The notes under the pieces: model-generated
Database searches by the model: none
What the model was told of the DNA's origin: nothing
What the model saw: the letters and a program-made list of their open reading frames with translations, nothing else
NCBI GenBank assembly: GCA_014281115.1
Contig: JACONQ010000015.1
Coordinates: 1,798,001 to 1,862,000, forward strand
Source: Laburnicola sp. R22_1
Lineage: Eukaryota > Ascomycota > Dothideomycetes > Pleosporales > Didymosphaeriaceae
DNA: 64,000 nt
Direction: 5' to 3'
Program-made: the position numbers and the translations under genes
In this document: in pieces, positions 21,912 to 33,983 of the stretch
Layout of the letters: each line of letters opens with the position of its first letter
How positions within the stretch are numbered: position 1 is the first letter of the stretch

Positions 21912-24051
21912 ATGGCGCCGGCAGAGGCTCTGACGGTCCCGACACAAAGCCACGGCGTCTCACTGCGAAGCTCCACGTCGCCATACCGCTCCAAGAAATC
22001 ATGGCAGTCGCGCATGCCTTTCGCCTCGTCCAAGAACCCTAACCCTGATGTCCTCACTCGCGAGGATACTCGGCGGTCAAGACGGTCGGTGGCTTCGAAG
22101 AAGACTGCATGGTGGAAGACGACGCTGTTTGCTGGCATGTACAACGACATCAGGAGGAGGGCGCCGTTCTACTGGAGCGACTTCAAGGATGCTTGGGACT
22201 ATCGAGTGGTCCCCGCAACCGTCTATATGTATTTTGCAAAGTATGTACCAATGATATCACCTGCCCAGATTCGACTGCTTTATACAAGTGAATTCTGGAC
22301 TCGAATGCCACGCTTCAGAGTCCATATGGGACTGTTCGAGTCGACCCCCTTGCCATTTTTTCCTGGGGGACCACCTTCACGTACTGACCTCCGAGTAGCA
22401 TTCTTCCGGCCCTGGCTTTCAGTCTGGACATGTTCGCGAAGACAGACCAGTCTTTCGGCGTCAACGAGGTGCTACTTTCCTCGGTACTGGCCTCGGTTGT
22501 ATTCTCGCTCGCGGCTTGTCAGCCTCTTGTCATTGTAGGAGTGACGGGTAAGACCGCATGGTATTCGACGTACGGCTAGGTTCCCACTCACATGTTCAAG
22601 GTCCCATCACAGTTTTCAACTACACCGTTTACGAAATGATAGCGCCCCGCGGCACAAACTACTTCGCCTTCATGGCGTGGATTGGCATGTAAGCGTCGGG
22701 CGAGCATCGTTACGAGATTGTGTCTCACGCGATATATAGATGGTCCCTCATATTCCACTGGATCCTCGCCATTACGAACTCGTGCAATGCCATCCGATAT
22801 GTCACGCGCTTCTCCTGCGACATCTTCGGCTTCTACGTCGCCTTCATTTATCTGCAGAAGGGCGTCCAAGTGCTCACTCGCCAATGGGAAGCCGGCGATG
22901 CGTCCGCATACCTTTCCATTGCCATCGCGCTCCTAGTAACAGCCGTAGCCTATATCTGTGGCATCGTGGGCAACTCGTCCCTCTTCCAGCGGCACATCCG
23001 CAAGTTCGTCGAAGACTACGGAACACCTCTGACTGTCGTCTTCTTCACGGGTTTCGTGCACATCGGGAAGATGGCAAACATTGAGTTGCTCAAGTTACCT
23101 ACGAGTCGTGCTTTCTTCCCAACCACAGAGCGTGCGTGGTTCATCCATTTCTGGGACATCAGTGTTGGCGACGTCTTCCTAGCCATCCCGTTCGCCATCC
23201 TCCTCACCATCCTCTTCTGGTTCGACCACAACGTCTCCTCGCTCATCGCGCAGGGGACCGAGTTCCCGCTGCGCAAACCCGCTGGCTTCCACTGGGACAT
23301 CTTCCTACTAGGTCTCACCACCGGTGTTTCCGGTCTCCTCGGCATCCCCTTTCCCAACGGGTTAATCCCCCAAGCACCCTTCCACACCACCTCCCTGTGC
23401 GTCACCCGCACGCTATCCTCCGACGACGCCGACGACTCCGAAGCCAACAAAGGCCACACGCGCCGCATCGTCGACCACGTCGTCGAACAGCGCGTCTCGA
23501 ATCTCGCCCAAGGCCTCTTAACCCTCGGCACCATGACGGGCCCCCTCCTCATCGTCCTCCATCTCATCCCACAAGCCGTGCTGGCCGGCCTCTTCTTCGT
23601 CATGGGCATCCAAGCCCTACAAGCCAACGGCATCACGCTGAAGCTCCTCTTCCTCGCCAAAGACCACGCCCTCACGCCTCGCTCCGACCCACTGATGCGC
23701 ATCGAGCGCCGCAGCGCCATCTGGGTGTTCGTCGCCCTCGAACTGATCGGCTTCGGGGCTACGTTCGCCATCACGCAGACGGTCGCTGCGATCGGGTTCC
23801 CCGTGTTTATATTGTTGTATATCCCTATGCGCACGTGGGGGATGCCGAGGTGGTTTACGCCGCAGGAGCTGGGTGTGCTGGATGCGCCGACGGCGAGTCC
23901 GTTTACGATGGTGTCGGTTGGGGGGAATCATGGGCAGGTGATTGAGACGGAGGCGAGTGATGATACGAGTGAGAGTGGGTTGGAGGAGAGTGATGAGGCG
24001 GAGCGGGGGGTGGCGGGGGGCGTGGAGCTGGATACTATTGAGAAGGCGTGA
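21912..24051 (+). CDS. SLC4-family anion transporter, Bor1-like borate exporter
   Basis: Exons 21912-22240, 22399-22547, 22601-22688 and 22740-24051 give 625 residues. After a Ser-rich cytosolic start come DIRRRAPFYWSDFKDAWDYR and the membrane domain with the SLC4 hallmarks: ILPALAFSLDMF, VNEVLLSSVLASVVFSLAAC, QPLVIVGVTGPITVFNYTVY, FMAWIGIWSLIFHWILA, IPFAILLTILFWFDHNVSSL and GLLGIPFPNGLIPQAPFHT. A dozen or so hydrophobic segments are visible. The C-terminal tail is acidic. In yeast, Bor1 is a plasma-membrane boron exporter also linked to vacuolar sorting; the family includes bicarbonate exchangers of animals. Substrate is inferred from fungal family members only. The exon 3/4 join makes G-I-W-S; the ATG at the start of exon 4 is not a start. 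Confidence 0.9.
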
Positions 24052-24983
24052 TGGTTGGTATGGGTGGGCATCGTAGGAATGAACGGGGTAAGCGTGGCAT
24101 AGAGAGTTATTCCTTGATCGTCTATCTCGGAATTGGAACTTGCACTTGCTGCATACTTTTGCGTACAACCAGCCCTAGGTTGGACACTTACGTGTCATAC
24201 GTGGCATCATAATACAATTACATGCGTCTGTGCGTAGACGTTCAATTTGGTACTTGAGATGAGTGGCTATTGCCCAACCTTATGTCACTTGTCATCTGGT
24301 CCATCATTGAACCTTGGTTGTGCTGTCAAGTCTCATAATCTATAAAAGGTTGAGTTGACTATAAACGGATATGAATGAATGAAAATCCATCACGAATGCA
24401 TGCACGCACGAAACAACCAAGAAGAAACAATTCTAACAAATCCGCACTCCAATACCCAGAGCCTATGCAAATTCATGAAAAAGAAACCTTCTCCCGAGCC
24501 CGCAGTCTCGCTATCAAGTTAGAAGAGTCATAAACAGGTGAACTCCGGCAGCGAGTGAAACGTGAGCCAATGGATGAAGTTGCCCATCTGGAAAATTTTG
24601 TTGGCCAGTGAGTGTCGCAGATAGTGACATGGTACTCCTATGACAGGCAGCAAACGCATACGGCCGGCTACCTCACGTCTTAGTGAATGATGACATCGCT
24701 ATGATGGCAAACTTTTGCACCCCAATGCAAATATACAGATCAAAGTAACACATGCTTGTCACAGGGAACGTGTGTAGAGGCCTCAATGTCTAGCTAACCC
24801 ACTATGCTATAGTTACAGAAAGATGGGCAAACTCCGTCCATGCTCGGGGTATCTTTTCCCTACCTAATGCTTTTCTGGAAATCAAACCAAACAGACCCAT
24901 CCAGCTGAGCTCCGAAAACAAAACGCCGCCCAGGAAATAACTGTTACATGGCGGACAAATGGCGAGGCCGAAGCCGTCCTAGG
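24052..24983. other. Intergenic between two convergent genes
   Basis: The Bor1-like gene (plus) and RPC82 (minus) converge here, so 930 bp of 3' flank is long for this region. One copy of a dispersed repeat lies at 24317-24383. No coding feature was seen. Confidence 0.5.
24317..24383 (+). repeat. Dispersed repeat, copy 1
   Basis: About 67 bp starting at GTTGTGCTGTCAAGTCT and ending near ATGAATGAATGAA match 61729-61795 at most positions; most differences are transitions. Both copies lie outside genes. They may be remnants of an old element hit by RIP. Confidence 0.75.
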
Positions 24984-27095
24984 CTAGGCCGTAAGCAACG
25001 GACCGATGTAGTCACGCAATGTAGCAACTAGATCATCCTCTCTGTCGAGCTGTAGCAGCAACTTTTCCTGTACATCCTTCCATTTTTTTAACTGCTCAAG
25101 CTCGGTCTTGGAGAGATACTTCGATTCGTTGCCGGCGACATCAGTGCGTTCGGCTTTGGTAAGGAGAGTTCGCGTCTTCTCGCGCTCAAAGGCGATGCGC
25201 TGCAGGATACGGACCTGGCCTTTGTACGTGTCATGGAGCAGCTTCTCGCGCGCACGCTGCATGTCGTACCAGATAAGATGGAGAGACAATTTGGCTTCAC
25301 GCCGGTCAACCCTGGGAACCTCTTGAATCTGCACAAAGCCCTGAACGGCGAGATCGTTGACAATGCCTCGAATATCGTTGGGGGACATCATCATCGTGCT
25401 GCAAGCTTGGCGCTCGTCCAGTTTGCCCTTCTTCTTTAGCGCTCGGATGAGCTTCATAGCCACGCTACTCTGCCTTGCCAATACTGTGTTTTCGATTTCG
25501 TGCTGTATCAGGTCCTTCGCAATCAAATCGAAGTCAACTCTGAATTGCCCTCGTGTGTGCCAAGTGACGAAATGGAAGGGATGATCGACCAGGAGTCTAA
25601 GATGTGCCTCAACCATTTCTAGCCTTTCGTGATAACTCAATGTTGAAGAGTCGACAGACTGGGAAAGCATACCGTCGCCGTCGATGGTCACTTTTTTATG
25701 GATGCGTACTATGGCATGCGGGTCTAAGCCGTCGCAGACGTCGAGGCCGAGTACCTTGGTTTTATTAGCGATATCTTTGGTGTTGACAACATTCGCCATG
25801 TCGGGTTCCCACGCCGGTGCCTCTTCGATGTTCATGGGTGGAGGATCTGGGTACTCCTCAAAACAGCGAGGGATGTTCTTTTCGAGCGATCGTAGCATAA
25901 TCTCATAGACACGGGCAGTTGTGTAGCCTATGCGTTGTTCCACAAGGTGCACGAGATGCTGATTGCGCATTGCCACGGCCACTTTCTCTGGATTGACACG
26001 GATGACCAAATCATCATCAGGGGAGGAATCGCAGGCGCCGATGCCACCATACTGGGTTACCCCATTAAGCTTCGCCCGCTTGTTGGGTCCACCTTGATCG
26101 GAGTCGTTTGCCTTTCGCTTCCTGCTCGCTAAGCGCGGTACCTCCAGCCATGAATCGCGGGTGCGTCGTTTCTGCTCCATGGTATAAGCGGTGAGCTTCT
26201 CCTTGTCTTTGATACCATTAGGAGCAGCACCGCCCATGCGCTCATTGATGGCCTGTTGTCGTGCGATGTTGTGCATGTCTTCAGCCGACAGATACTGTGC
26301 CTCGGCGACTTGCATGACCCATCCGTGCTCTAGAAGGGTTTGGATGATGCCATACAGCTCGTCGGGCGACGCTACGGACCCGTCGTCGAGCGTCGCGTCA
26401 TCACTGTGCGATGTCCCGTTTACTTTGGCCGTCTCGAGGGTTCCATTCAACTTGCTCTCGCCGTTGGCGAGTACAGCGTCTCCGTTGACGTTCGCCCCGT
26501 TTAGTCTCTCTCTTTTGTCTCCAACGCCATTCACTGCCTCGTGTTCCGGTTCGTCGCTGTTGGGTGGGAAGTAGGCGTCTCTCAGATCTGCGACCGAGGT
26601 GTGTCCTAGGGTCAGCAAATTCGAGACGACGTTGGCGGCCTTCTTGTCGAAGCGTTGCTCGACAAAGTGCGCAATCTTGCCGGTCCGGACGAGGGCATAC
26701 GACTGCTGCCAGTCGATCTCGTAGAAGGTGGTAGGCTCTGCGGAGGGCGAGTGGAAGACGAGGTGCTGCTGGATGAGGATGACGAGCCCAAGGCTGATCT
26801 GTTTCGAGTTCAAGTAGGACGCCTTGGAGATGTCTGCACGGCGCTGCCGTCCAAAGCGCGCGAGGACCGAGAAGACTCGCTGCGCAGCGTCAGAGTGTGC
26901 GCACTCAAAAAAAGCCTGCTGCGTAGCACGCCACGGGGCATGCTCTGGGGGCCAACGTACCGCTGCAAGTTCGCCGTATGTGTCTTCGACGAGGAAGGTG
27001 CAGAGCGCGGCAAGAATCTGGCGGCGCGTCAGTCATGGGCGAGGGCGCGTGCAAGGCGCACGGCGTACCGGAGTCTCGCGCTGGGTGTAGGACAT
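24984..27095 (-). CDS. RPC82: RNA polymerase III subunit C82/RPC3
   Basis: Exons on the minus strand: 27095-27069, 27017-26961 and 26879-24984, giving 659 residues. The first two exons are short but restore the conserved N-terminal winged-helix region (LCTFLVEDTYGELAARVFSV, then LARFGRQRRADISK, LNSKQISLGLVILIQQHLVF). Further on are YEIDWQQSYALVRTGKI, NVVSNLLTLGHTSVADLRDA, VNPEKVAVAMRNQHLVHLVE, IGYTTARVYEIMLRSLEKNI and HLIWYDMQRAREKL with a C-terminal coiled region. With RPC34 and RPC31 it forms the Pol III subcomplex for transcript initiation (tRNA, 5S rRNA). A Met inside exon 3 (26813) gives a shorter frame but would lose conserved sequence. The gene is divergent from QCR2. Confidence 0.93.
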
Positions 27096-27367
27096 GTTGC
27101 CTAGATATTTGCCAGATATCTAGGTGTCAGTAGGGCTACCGGGGAGGCATTGGGGAATTTTCAAGAGGCGGCGCGGCAGGTGAGAGCCAGTTCCAGCAGG
27201 CCCCAGTGAGGGGGACTTTGGGCGACCAAGCCCGCAGCCAATGAGCGGCCGCTTAGTCAGCACGAAACTTGTGCTTCACCTCGTCCAGCGCGTCTCCCGA
27301 CAGCACCATCCCATCCATTGCCGCCTCACCCCTCCTGCCAGCCCCGTAGCACGGCGTCCGCACCACC
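27096..27367. promoter_or_regulatory. Divergent promoter of RPC82 and QCR2
   Basis: 272 bp separate the two start codons, so both genes must be driven from this stretch. No specific factor site could be assigned by eye. Confidence 0.6.
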
Positions 27368-28932
27368 ATGTTCTCTCGCACAGCCGCCTGCCGGGGCGTC
27401 CAGCGGGCTGCGCGCCACCACGCCGTCCGCCCGTCGCAACGCCGCGGGCTCGCTGCCCCGGCGTCAGGATCCTTCCAGTACCAGGCGGGCGACGCCAACG
27501 GCGTCAAGTTTGCGAGCAGAGACTACGCCGGCCCGACCACGACCCTCGCCCTGGTGGCCAAGGCAGGCACGCGCTACCAGCCGCTGCCTGGCCTGACCGA
27601 GGGCCTGCAGCACTTTGCATTCCGAGTACGCACCTTGAAGCCGAACCCGCAGCCGTGGGGAGCTCGCTGACGCTCAATTGCACTCCAGAACACCGACAGG
27701 CGGTCGACGCTGCGCATTGTGCGCGAAGCCGAGCTTCTCGGAGCTCACCTCACCTCGTACCACACCCGCGAGAACCTCGTCCTCGAGGCCAAGTTCCTCC
27801 GCGATGACCTGCCCTACTTCGTCGAGCTCTTTGGCGACGTCATTACATCGACCAAGTACCAGCGTATGTGAAGCCTCGCGCTGAATGGAACAGAGAGCTG
27901 ACCCACATAGCTCACGTCTACCTGGAGGATGTACTGCCCATGATCCACTTCGCTCACAAGCGTTTCCTCGCCAACCCGCTCGACATGGCCATCAACTCCG
28001 CACATAGCCTTGCCTTCCACCGCGGCCTAGGCAACCCCACCAGTTCCTCGTCGTCTCACCCCTACACCAAGTATCTCGAAGCCCACACGATTGAGGCCTT
28101 CTCCAAGGTCGCGTATGCCAAGCCGAACTTCGCCCTTGTTGCAAACGGAGCTGAGCATGGCCATCTGAACAAGTGGGTGAGCGAGTTCTTCGGCGGCGTC
28201 CCGGATGAGTCCGCCAACCATCTTGGACTGCCGGATACCCCTGGCACCGAGCAGACCAAGTACTTCGGAGGCGAGGAGCGCATTGCCCACGACAAGGCTA
28301 ATACCTTCGTCATTGCTTTCCCGGGATCCAGCTCGTTCACCGGAAAGTTCTACAAGCCTGAAATTGCCGTGCTCGCATCTATGCTCGGTGGCCAGTCCAC
28401 CATCAAGTGGTCGAACGGCTTCTCCCTACTCGGCAACGCAAAGGCTTCCGCTAGTACCCAGGTCAAGACCACAAGCGCCATCTACTCCGATGCAGGTCTC
28501 TTGTACACTGCCATTACTGGCAGCAACGCAACAAACGTTGCCGAGACTGCCTATAGAACCGTGGAACTGATCAAGGCAATTGCCTCGGGCGACGAGCCCG
28601 TTAACCAGGAGTTTTTCCGAAAGGCCAAGGCTGCTGCCAAGTTCAAGGAACTCGAATACGGCCAGGACCTTACTGCCGGCCTTGTCCTCACTGGTTCTGG
28701 GCTTGTGAGCAATAACGCGGTGTACCAGATCGATGAGGTTGCAAAGGCTATTGATGGTGTCACGGAGCAAGCCTTGAAGTCGGTAAGTCTTGACATGATT
28801 ACTCAGTCCTCACAAAATGCTAATATAACTCTACAGGCCGCCAAGTCATTACTGGAGCAAAAGGCGTCAGTATCGGCTGTCGGAGACCTCCACGTGCTAC
28901 CATTCGCTGATGAAATTGGTCTCAAAGTGTAA
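27368..28932 (+). CDS. QCR2: Mitochondrial cytochrome bc1 complex core protein 2
   Basis: Exons 27368-27625, 27689-27863, 27911-28782 and 28837-28932 give 466 residues. The first 30 or so residues are rich in Arg, Ala and Ser without acids, a mitochondrial presequence. The M16 peptidase-like fold follows: GVKFASRDYAGPTTTLALVA, GLTEGLQHFAFR, NTDRRSTLRIVREAELLGAH, PLDMAINSAHSLAFHRGLGN and LASMLGGQSTIKWSNGFSLL. The zinc-binding HxxEH of true M16 peptidases is not seen, as expected for core protein 2, a structural part of respiratory complex III on the matrix side. The last intron (54 bp) stays open in frame; removing it joins EQALKS to AAKSLLEQ as in relatives. Confidence 0.94.
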
Positions 28933-29383
28933 ATACAGTCTACAGAGCCGGTGGTTGGTGTGAAAAACGTCGCTTGTAGGGACTTGATGTAACATTACCT
29001 GTGATTAGTCCCCTAGATAGAAGTGTCTTATATGAAGATTTCCCATTTGTTAGTCTTTTATCCAACCCATGCTACGATTAGTAGTCCTTATAGAACTTTG
29101 ATTGCCATACATCGCACTACGAGACAGCTTCAACGCTGGAGCTCAATTTATGAGGTGCTATTTAGGTGAGTCGTGGAATGTCGTCAGTATCGCGGGTTCG
29201 CAAGTCGGGTTTCCCAACGTGCCAACTTCACGTGCGAGCGCGACTTCCAAGGTTCCAATGTTGCGGTGCACAGACCACCGACCCAACTCTAAACAACAGC
29301 CTCCCCTCTCCACGGCACCACACAGACACTGCGCACCACTCCCTACCAGCACCCCATCGTCTCCTCATCCTCTCAAGCCCATC
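28933..29383. other. Intergenic between QCR2 and the CENP-W gene
   Basis: Holds the 3' flank of QCR2 and the promoter and leader of the next gene. Nothing else was recognised. Confidence 0.5.
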
Positions 29384-29827
29384 ATGGCGCAAACACTCTA
29401 CCCCCGCGGCACGGTCAAAAAGATTGTCAAAGCGCACGCGAACCGCCCGCTGAGCAAGAATGTGGATATCCTCGTACGCCTCTCGCCTCCCGCCCCATCC
29501 TCTGCTCCTTGTTTACGTTGCAATGGAACAATGTGGCTGATTTTGTGTAGATCTTTTTGAATTACGCGCTTTTTATGCAAGAGTACGTTCCTTTCCCCCC
29601 GCTGTGGTGAGAAGATGGATGAGGTGGAGGGAAAGAGTGTAGTGGAGCATGGGAGGGAAGGAAAGGGGAGGGCTCTTGGGGTGGTATAGAAGGGTATAAT
29701 TTGCTGACGAATGGACAGACTAGTCAAAGAAGCGAGTATTAAGTCGAAGCAAGATGGGGAGCGGGGTATCTCGGCCCGGAGTGTGAGGAAAGTGCGGGAG
29801 AATTGTTTGAGGAAGTTTAAAGGGTAG
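29384..29827 (+). CDS. Centromere protein W (histone-fold kinetochore subunit)
   Basis: Three exons, 29384-29473, 29551-29582 and 29719-29827, encode 76 residues; the middle exon is 32 bp. The order YPRGTVKKIVKAHANRPLSK, NVDILIFLNYALFMQ, ELVKEASIKSKQDGERGISA and RSVRKVRENCLRKFKG is a single compact histone fold with the CENP-W pattern. In fungi and animals CENP-W pairs with CENP-T in the inner kinetochore and helps link centromeric DNA to the outer kinetochore. The gene is fragmented by introns and small, so it is easily missed by automatic annotation. Start and stop fit the family length. Confidence 0.83.
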
Positions 29828-30146
29828 GGCGGGATGTAGGAGAAACCAGTAGCTCAGGGCTGAAACTATGTTACAAGAGGAGCAGATGGTGCCGAGTTTG
29901 GATCATAAGTTTGTCGTACTGGGTCGGGATGGGTGGATAGGGATACATGGCGTTCGGAGAGGGTTTGGTTAATGATACCCAGGAGCGATATTCTGCAAGA
30001 TTCATGAGGGCTTGGGGCGCTACATGAAGCGAAGCTGCTATATGGAGTCCACAGGCTGCATTACATTCTAATCCAATCTACACGTTAGATCGGGAAACCT
30101 CGTCCACCTATCTGACCTGATTTTACATATTCACCTACGACAAGAA
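29828..30146. other. Intergenic between convergent genes
   Basis: 3' flanks of the CENP-W gene and of NAA35; no coding feature seen. Confidence 0.5.
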
Positions 30147-32783
30147 TCATTCCTTCGCGACCTTCGCCACGGCCCAACCCTCAGCATACCTCTTCCCCGT
30201 CCCCGGGCCCGGAATCTCAACTTTCAATCCCAAATCCATCTCGGTCTCGACTTTGACACCCTTCGCCGCGGCCTTGATCACTGCAACAGCGACGCCCAAC
30301 GCCACACAACTGGCTAGCACGCTCTGCACCTCCTTATTCCAGGCCTGTTCCACACCCTCTGCCTTCGACTTGTACGCGCCGTGCTTCTTGACCTTTGCAA
30401 ATGCGTCCTTGGCTGCCTTCAGCGAGTCCTCAATGCTAGTCCAGAGCTCCGAATCCGCGTTCTTGACATCTTGATAAAAGGATGGCTGTGGGACAGAGTA
30501 CGCCCCATACGGTTGCAGCGCACTCTGGAATGCTCCGAAGGGCGGGACTTCCGGTGGTTGGAGGCTAAGGAAGGGTTTCATGCGGAGTTCGTAACGGAGG
30601 GGTTCTGTGCTGAAGGGACGGGCGGGGCAAGGTAGGAGGCGTAAATAACTGATAATAGTATAGAAGCCGTGTAATGCTTTGGCGAAGGCACTGATGCCAC
30701 TCGCTTGCTGGAGTTCGGAATCGACATATGCGGTCTTTTGGTCCGTATCCTGTGCGGCCTGGAAGTGTTGAGCGTAGAGTAGCTGTTTAGTACGCTGGAG
30801 GACATGCTGTGCGCATCGCTTCAATGCATCTTTCCGCCTACTTGCTATGACGCTGAGAAAGTAATATATTCCGGAGTATTCGTCCGGTAAGTATATATCC
30901 TGTTCGAAGCCTAAGAGGATGACTTTTTCGATCATCCATAGCTTTTTAATGTACACCCATGTAAAGAGTGAATTGGGGAGCACTTCATCGGATATACCGA
31001 GTTGCTGAGCGGCAGCTACCAGGTCTGCATCCACGAGAACGGCATCTGCTTGCAACATGTCCCAAGCAGTGATTACGTGCGTGAGCATCCGGCGTAGACG
31101 ACATCTGTTTTGCGAGAGGGCGACCCAGAACTCGATATATGGTTGGCCTACACGATCGACGAACTCGTCCACCGAGTGGGCAAACTGGAGTCGTGGCGGT
31201 TTGGTCATGAGCGAGTTGCGCGGTGGAGAGCATGACCAATTAATAGGATCAAGGATCAGAGATTTATGAAAGACGTATGCTTTCACATCCTCGAGAGGTA
31301 GCGATACCGGCGCATTAAGAACCGTGGGATCGAAGAGTATGTTCGCAAGGTACGATCTCGTGTAGGGAGGTGGCGCTGGCAGGCGTGACGCAAAAGTCCA
31401 CAGAAAAGATTGGTATTCCAGTGGGTCTAGCGGAAGATTTGTAAAGCGAGTTGCTTCTCGACAGTCAGCACACAACTGTTTCAGTGTCTGTAGTGCTTCT
31501 TCGAGTTCGACCTCTACAATCGGCCGTGGTGGTACGGTTGACGCGAGACGTCGTTGTATCTTGGTGCTGAAAGAGCCAGGCACTAACTTCCCGAGCTGAT
31601 GAGTACTAGTTATTGTGGGAATATTCTGGAGTACAGGGGGCCAACTGAGAGACTGGTGAGTGAGTGGGCGTTCAAGATCCAGTGCGCTTAAGAATGCTTT
31701 CCGGAACTCCAGTCTAGCGATTATGGCTGACCGGTGGGCGTCGTTGATCTCGAGATCGGGACTTTGAAAATTAGCATGTGGTCTAATTCTCTTATGGTCC
31801 CGGAGGGGGTTGACTCACTCCTCCATCGCCTCTACTGCCGCATCTAGTTCTCGTGAAAAGACATCCATCGGGACGTTCACGAACAGTACCCGATTGTACG
31901 TATGTGTACAGAAATCTTCCTCTTCGAAGTAGTCTCTCTGCGTAATCTTGGCAATCACAAAATCACACCCTTTAATGAGAGCTAAGCAATATGCTCTCAA
32001 CACGTCCAATAACAAACCCGGTCTCTGCTCGTCAGCAATATCGCCGCGGTAGAACTGTGCTTGCGATACGGTCTTTGGCTCCGGCCAAAGAAGTCGATCA
32101 ACGTAAACGGAAGTGAATAGCGTCTGGGAGAGCGGATAGCCCGTATGCCAGGCCATTTCGTAGCAGAGAAGTTGGTCCATTATGCCGATTAATTCCTCGG
32201 GTAAAAGAGGAGCCAAAGGGTCATAGTCGTCTTCCAAGGTTTCGCCCGGTTGGAGGAAGCCGCTGTCCATCTTGGGATCCATGATCTAGCTCTTGCGTTA
32301 GACTATGATGTCGAAACTGGATGTGGATATGGTACCTCGATGGCCCCGATGGACTCAAAGAGCGTAAAATACTCATCTTTCACGAGTTGACCGACGTCAA
32401 GGGCTTGGACCACAGCATTAGCGGACGACATAAAGACGTAGAATATACGCTCAAATGTTTCTTCACGATTTGTGAGTGCAGCCTGACCTGCAACGCATGG
32501 AAGCTTCCGAACAGAACTTCTGCTCACCTTTACAAGCTCGCGCAAACTTCTCAGTCACATCGTAGATCTGAGGCGGTGGAGCACCGCGTCTCGGAGCCTG
32601 TCTCAAGGGTAAGCCGTTTTGCGCAAAGTTAGAGCTTTCTTGCTGCCCATTTGCAAAAGAGGGGCCTAGAGCCTCATCAACACTTGAAAACGGAAAATGG
32701 GAAGGATCCGACCAACCTGTGACATGGCAATTAGCTATCGCATCAGGGTCTTGGGGGTCGTCGCGGGGTGGTGGATTCGCCAT
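30147..32783 (-). CDS. NAA35: NatC N-terminal acetyltransferase auxiliary subunit (Mak10/Naa35)
   Basis: Exons on the minus strand: 32783-32528, 32403-32336, 32285-31819 and 31761-30147, giving 801 residues. The conserved Mak10 core is seen across the exon joins: DVGQLVKDEYFTLFESIGAI, IMDPKMDSGFLQPGE, YDPLAPLLPEELIGIMDQLL, CYEMAWHTGYPLSQTLFTSV, LLDVLRAYCLALIKGCDFV and EEEDFCTHTYNRVLF. The first 80 residues are Pro/Ser-rich. Naa35 anchors NatC to the ribosome together with catalytic Naa30 and with Naa38; NatC acetylates proteins starting Met-Leu, Met-Ile, Met-Phe or Met-Trp. Exon 2 is 68 bp; a model starting at MDPKMDSG would omit conserved residues. Confidence 0.92.
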
Positions 32784-33092
32784 GCTGTGCGGTGGTGCCC
32801 TGGGGTGGGTGGTGTGGAGTCTGTTCCGATGCTGAGGGCAGGGAACAGCCGGGCTGGCGTACACCTGCAAACAAGCTCTGCCGGAGCTCCAGCACCAGAG
32901 CACTTCCACTTTTCACCAGCAATGAGATATGGAGAATGCAATTGAGGCTCAGATATTGTTGTGCATTGGCTTTTAGAATCCCCCACCACTCATGCCGCGT
33001 TGATAGTACAGAATATACAATTCACCATGCACCCACAGCTTCTCTAGCTATCCGCCGTCCGCCCTTCACTAGCCATTACGATTGTTCTCCGT
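32784..33092. other. Intergenic upstream of NAA35
   Basis: Holds the NAA35 promoter and the 3' flank of ATP15 (both minus strand). Nothing further recognised. Confidence 0.5.
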
Positions 33093-33428
33093 CTAAGACG
33101 ATGCCTGCGCGTTCTCCGCAATAGCAGCGTTGGCCTCGTTCAGGTTCTTGGGCTCGCCCTGCTTGCCGTTCTGCCCTGGATCAGTGCCCGTCCCACATCC
33201 AAGGCTCCCACGCATATCGACTCACTGTCCACTTGGAAAACCTGAGCTCGCTCTCACCCCTTCGCTCGGCAGCGATCCTCTTGTCCTCCTTGAGCGAGCG
33301 GCGCACGACGCGGGATGCGACCGAGATGTAGCGGTTGTAGCTGTTCAAACAGTCAATTGCGGCTTCTGCGGAGCGTGCAAGGTGCAGAGAGCGTACGAGA
33401 GGCCGGAGGCTTTCCACGCGAATGCCAT
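33093..33428 (-). CDS. ATP15: Mitochondrial ATP synthase epsilon subunit
   Basis: Exons on the minus strand: 33428-33397, 33340-33226 and 33170-33093, encoding 74 residues. The start MAFAWKASGLSYNRYISVAS, then RVVRRSLKEDKRIAAERRGE, SELRFSKW and NGKQGEPKNLNEANAAIAEN are the usual sequence of the fungal F1 epsilon subunit (yeast Atp15). It sits in the central stalk of F1 on the matrix side. The first exon is 32 bp and the third is 78 bp, so the gene is broken up in six-frame views. Intron 2 is read with acceptor GGGCAG; the closer CAG upstream would shift the frame. Confidence 0.9.
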
Positions 33429-33983
33429 TGTGATGGTAGGGTAGGTGGGTTCGGGGTTGTGGTGGGCTGCGGGTCGAGCTTGTGGTTGTGAAGGGTTGAA
33501 CGGAGCTGGCCCGAAAGATCAATGATCGCGCATGCGGCTCGGCAGCGGAACCCAAGTCACGTGGTAGCACATCTCCAGGTCTGCCACAATCTTACCAGTA
33601 GCGCTTCAGCCAGGACCGGGTACTTTCTCATTCTAGTCATATGCAAAGTATATGTTAGAGGTGATATTTATACTCCGCGAGTTGCCCTTGACATAATGTG
33701 TTCTAGGGTCAAGCATACAATGAACAACGGCAATTGAGTATAATTCCCAATGCTTTTCCTCGCAGATCAGTGTTTGGATTATATTCAAAAGGCTAACACG
33801 CCATTCACGAACTAATTAGCAATCGCAGTGCGGGAGAGCCATACTATAGGTCATTCGTATCGAGTTTGAATTCATAATCTACTCTGTCGCCAAGCATCAG
33901 CCAATGGTAGCTGGCGAGCCTCTCGCGACATGCTCATTGTTGTTCTCTTGGGGAATATCTGATCGAAGAAAGTGATCGAGCAG
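33429..33983. other. Intergenic between ATP15 and PRE5
   Basis: Both genes are on the minus strand. The stretch holds the ATP15 promoter and the PRE5 3' flank; no coding feature seen. Confidence 0.5.

Noticed and set aside
18558..24051. Possible secondary-metabolite or virulence cluster around the M43 protease
   Set aside because: Neighbours are a flippase subunit, a small unknown and a Bor1-like transporter; no biosynthetic enzyme is present.
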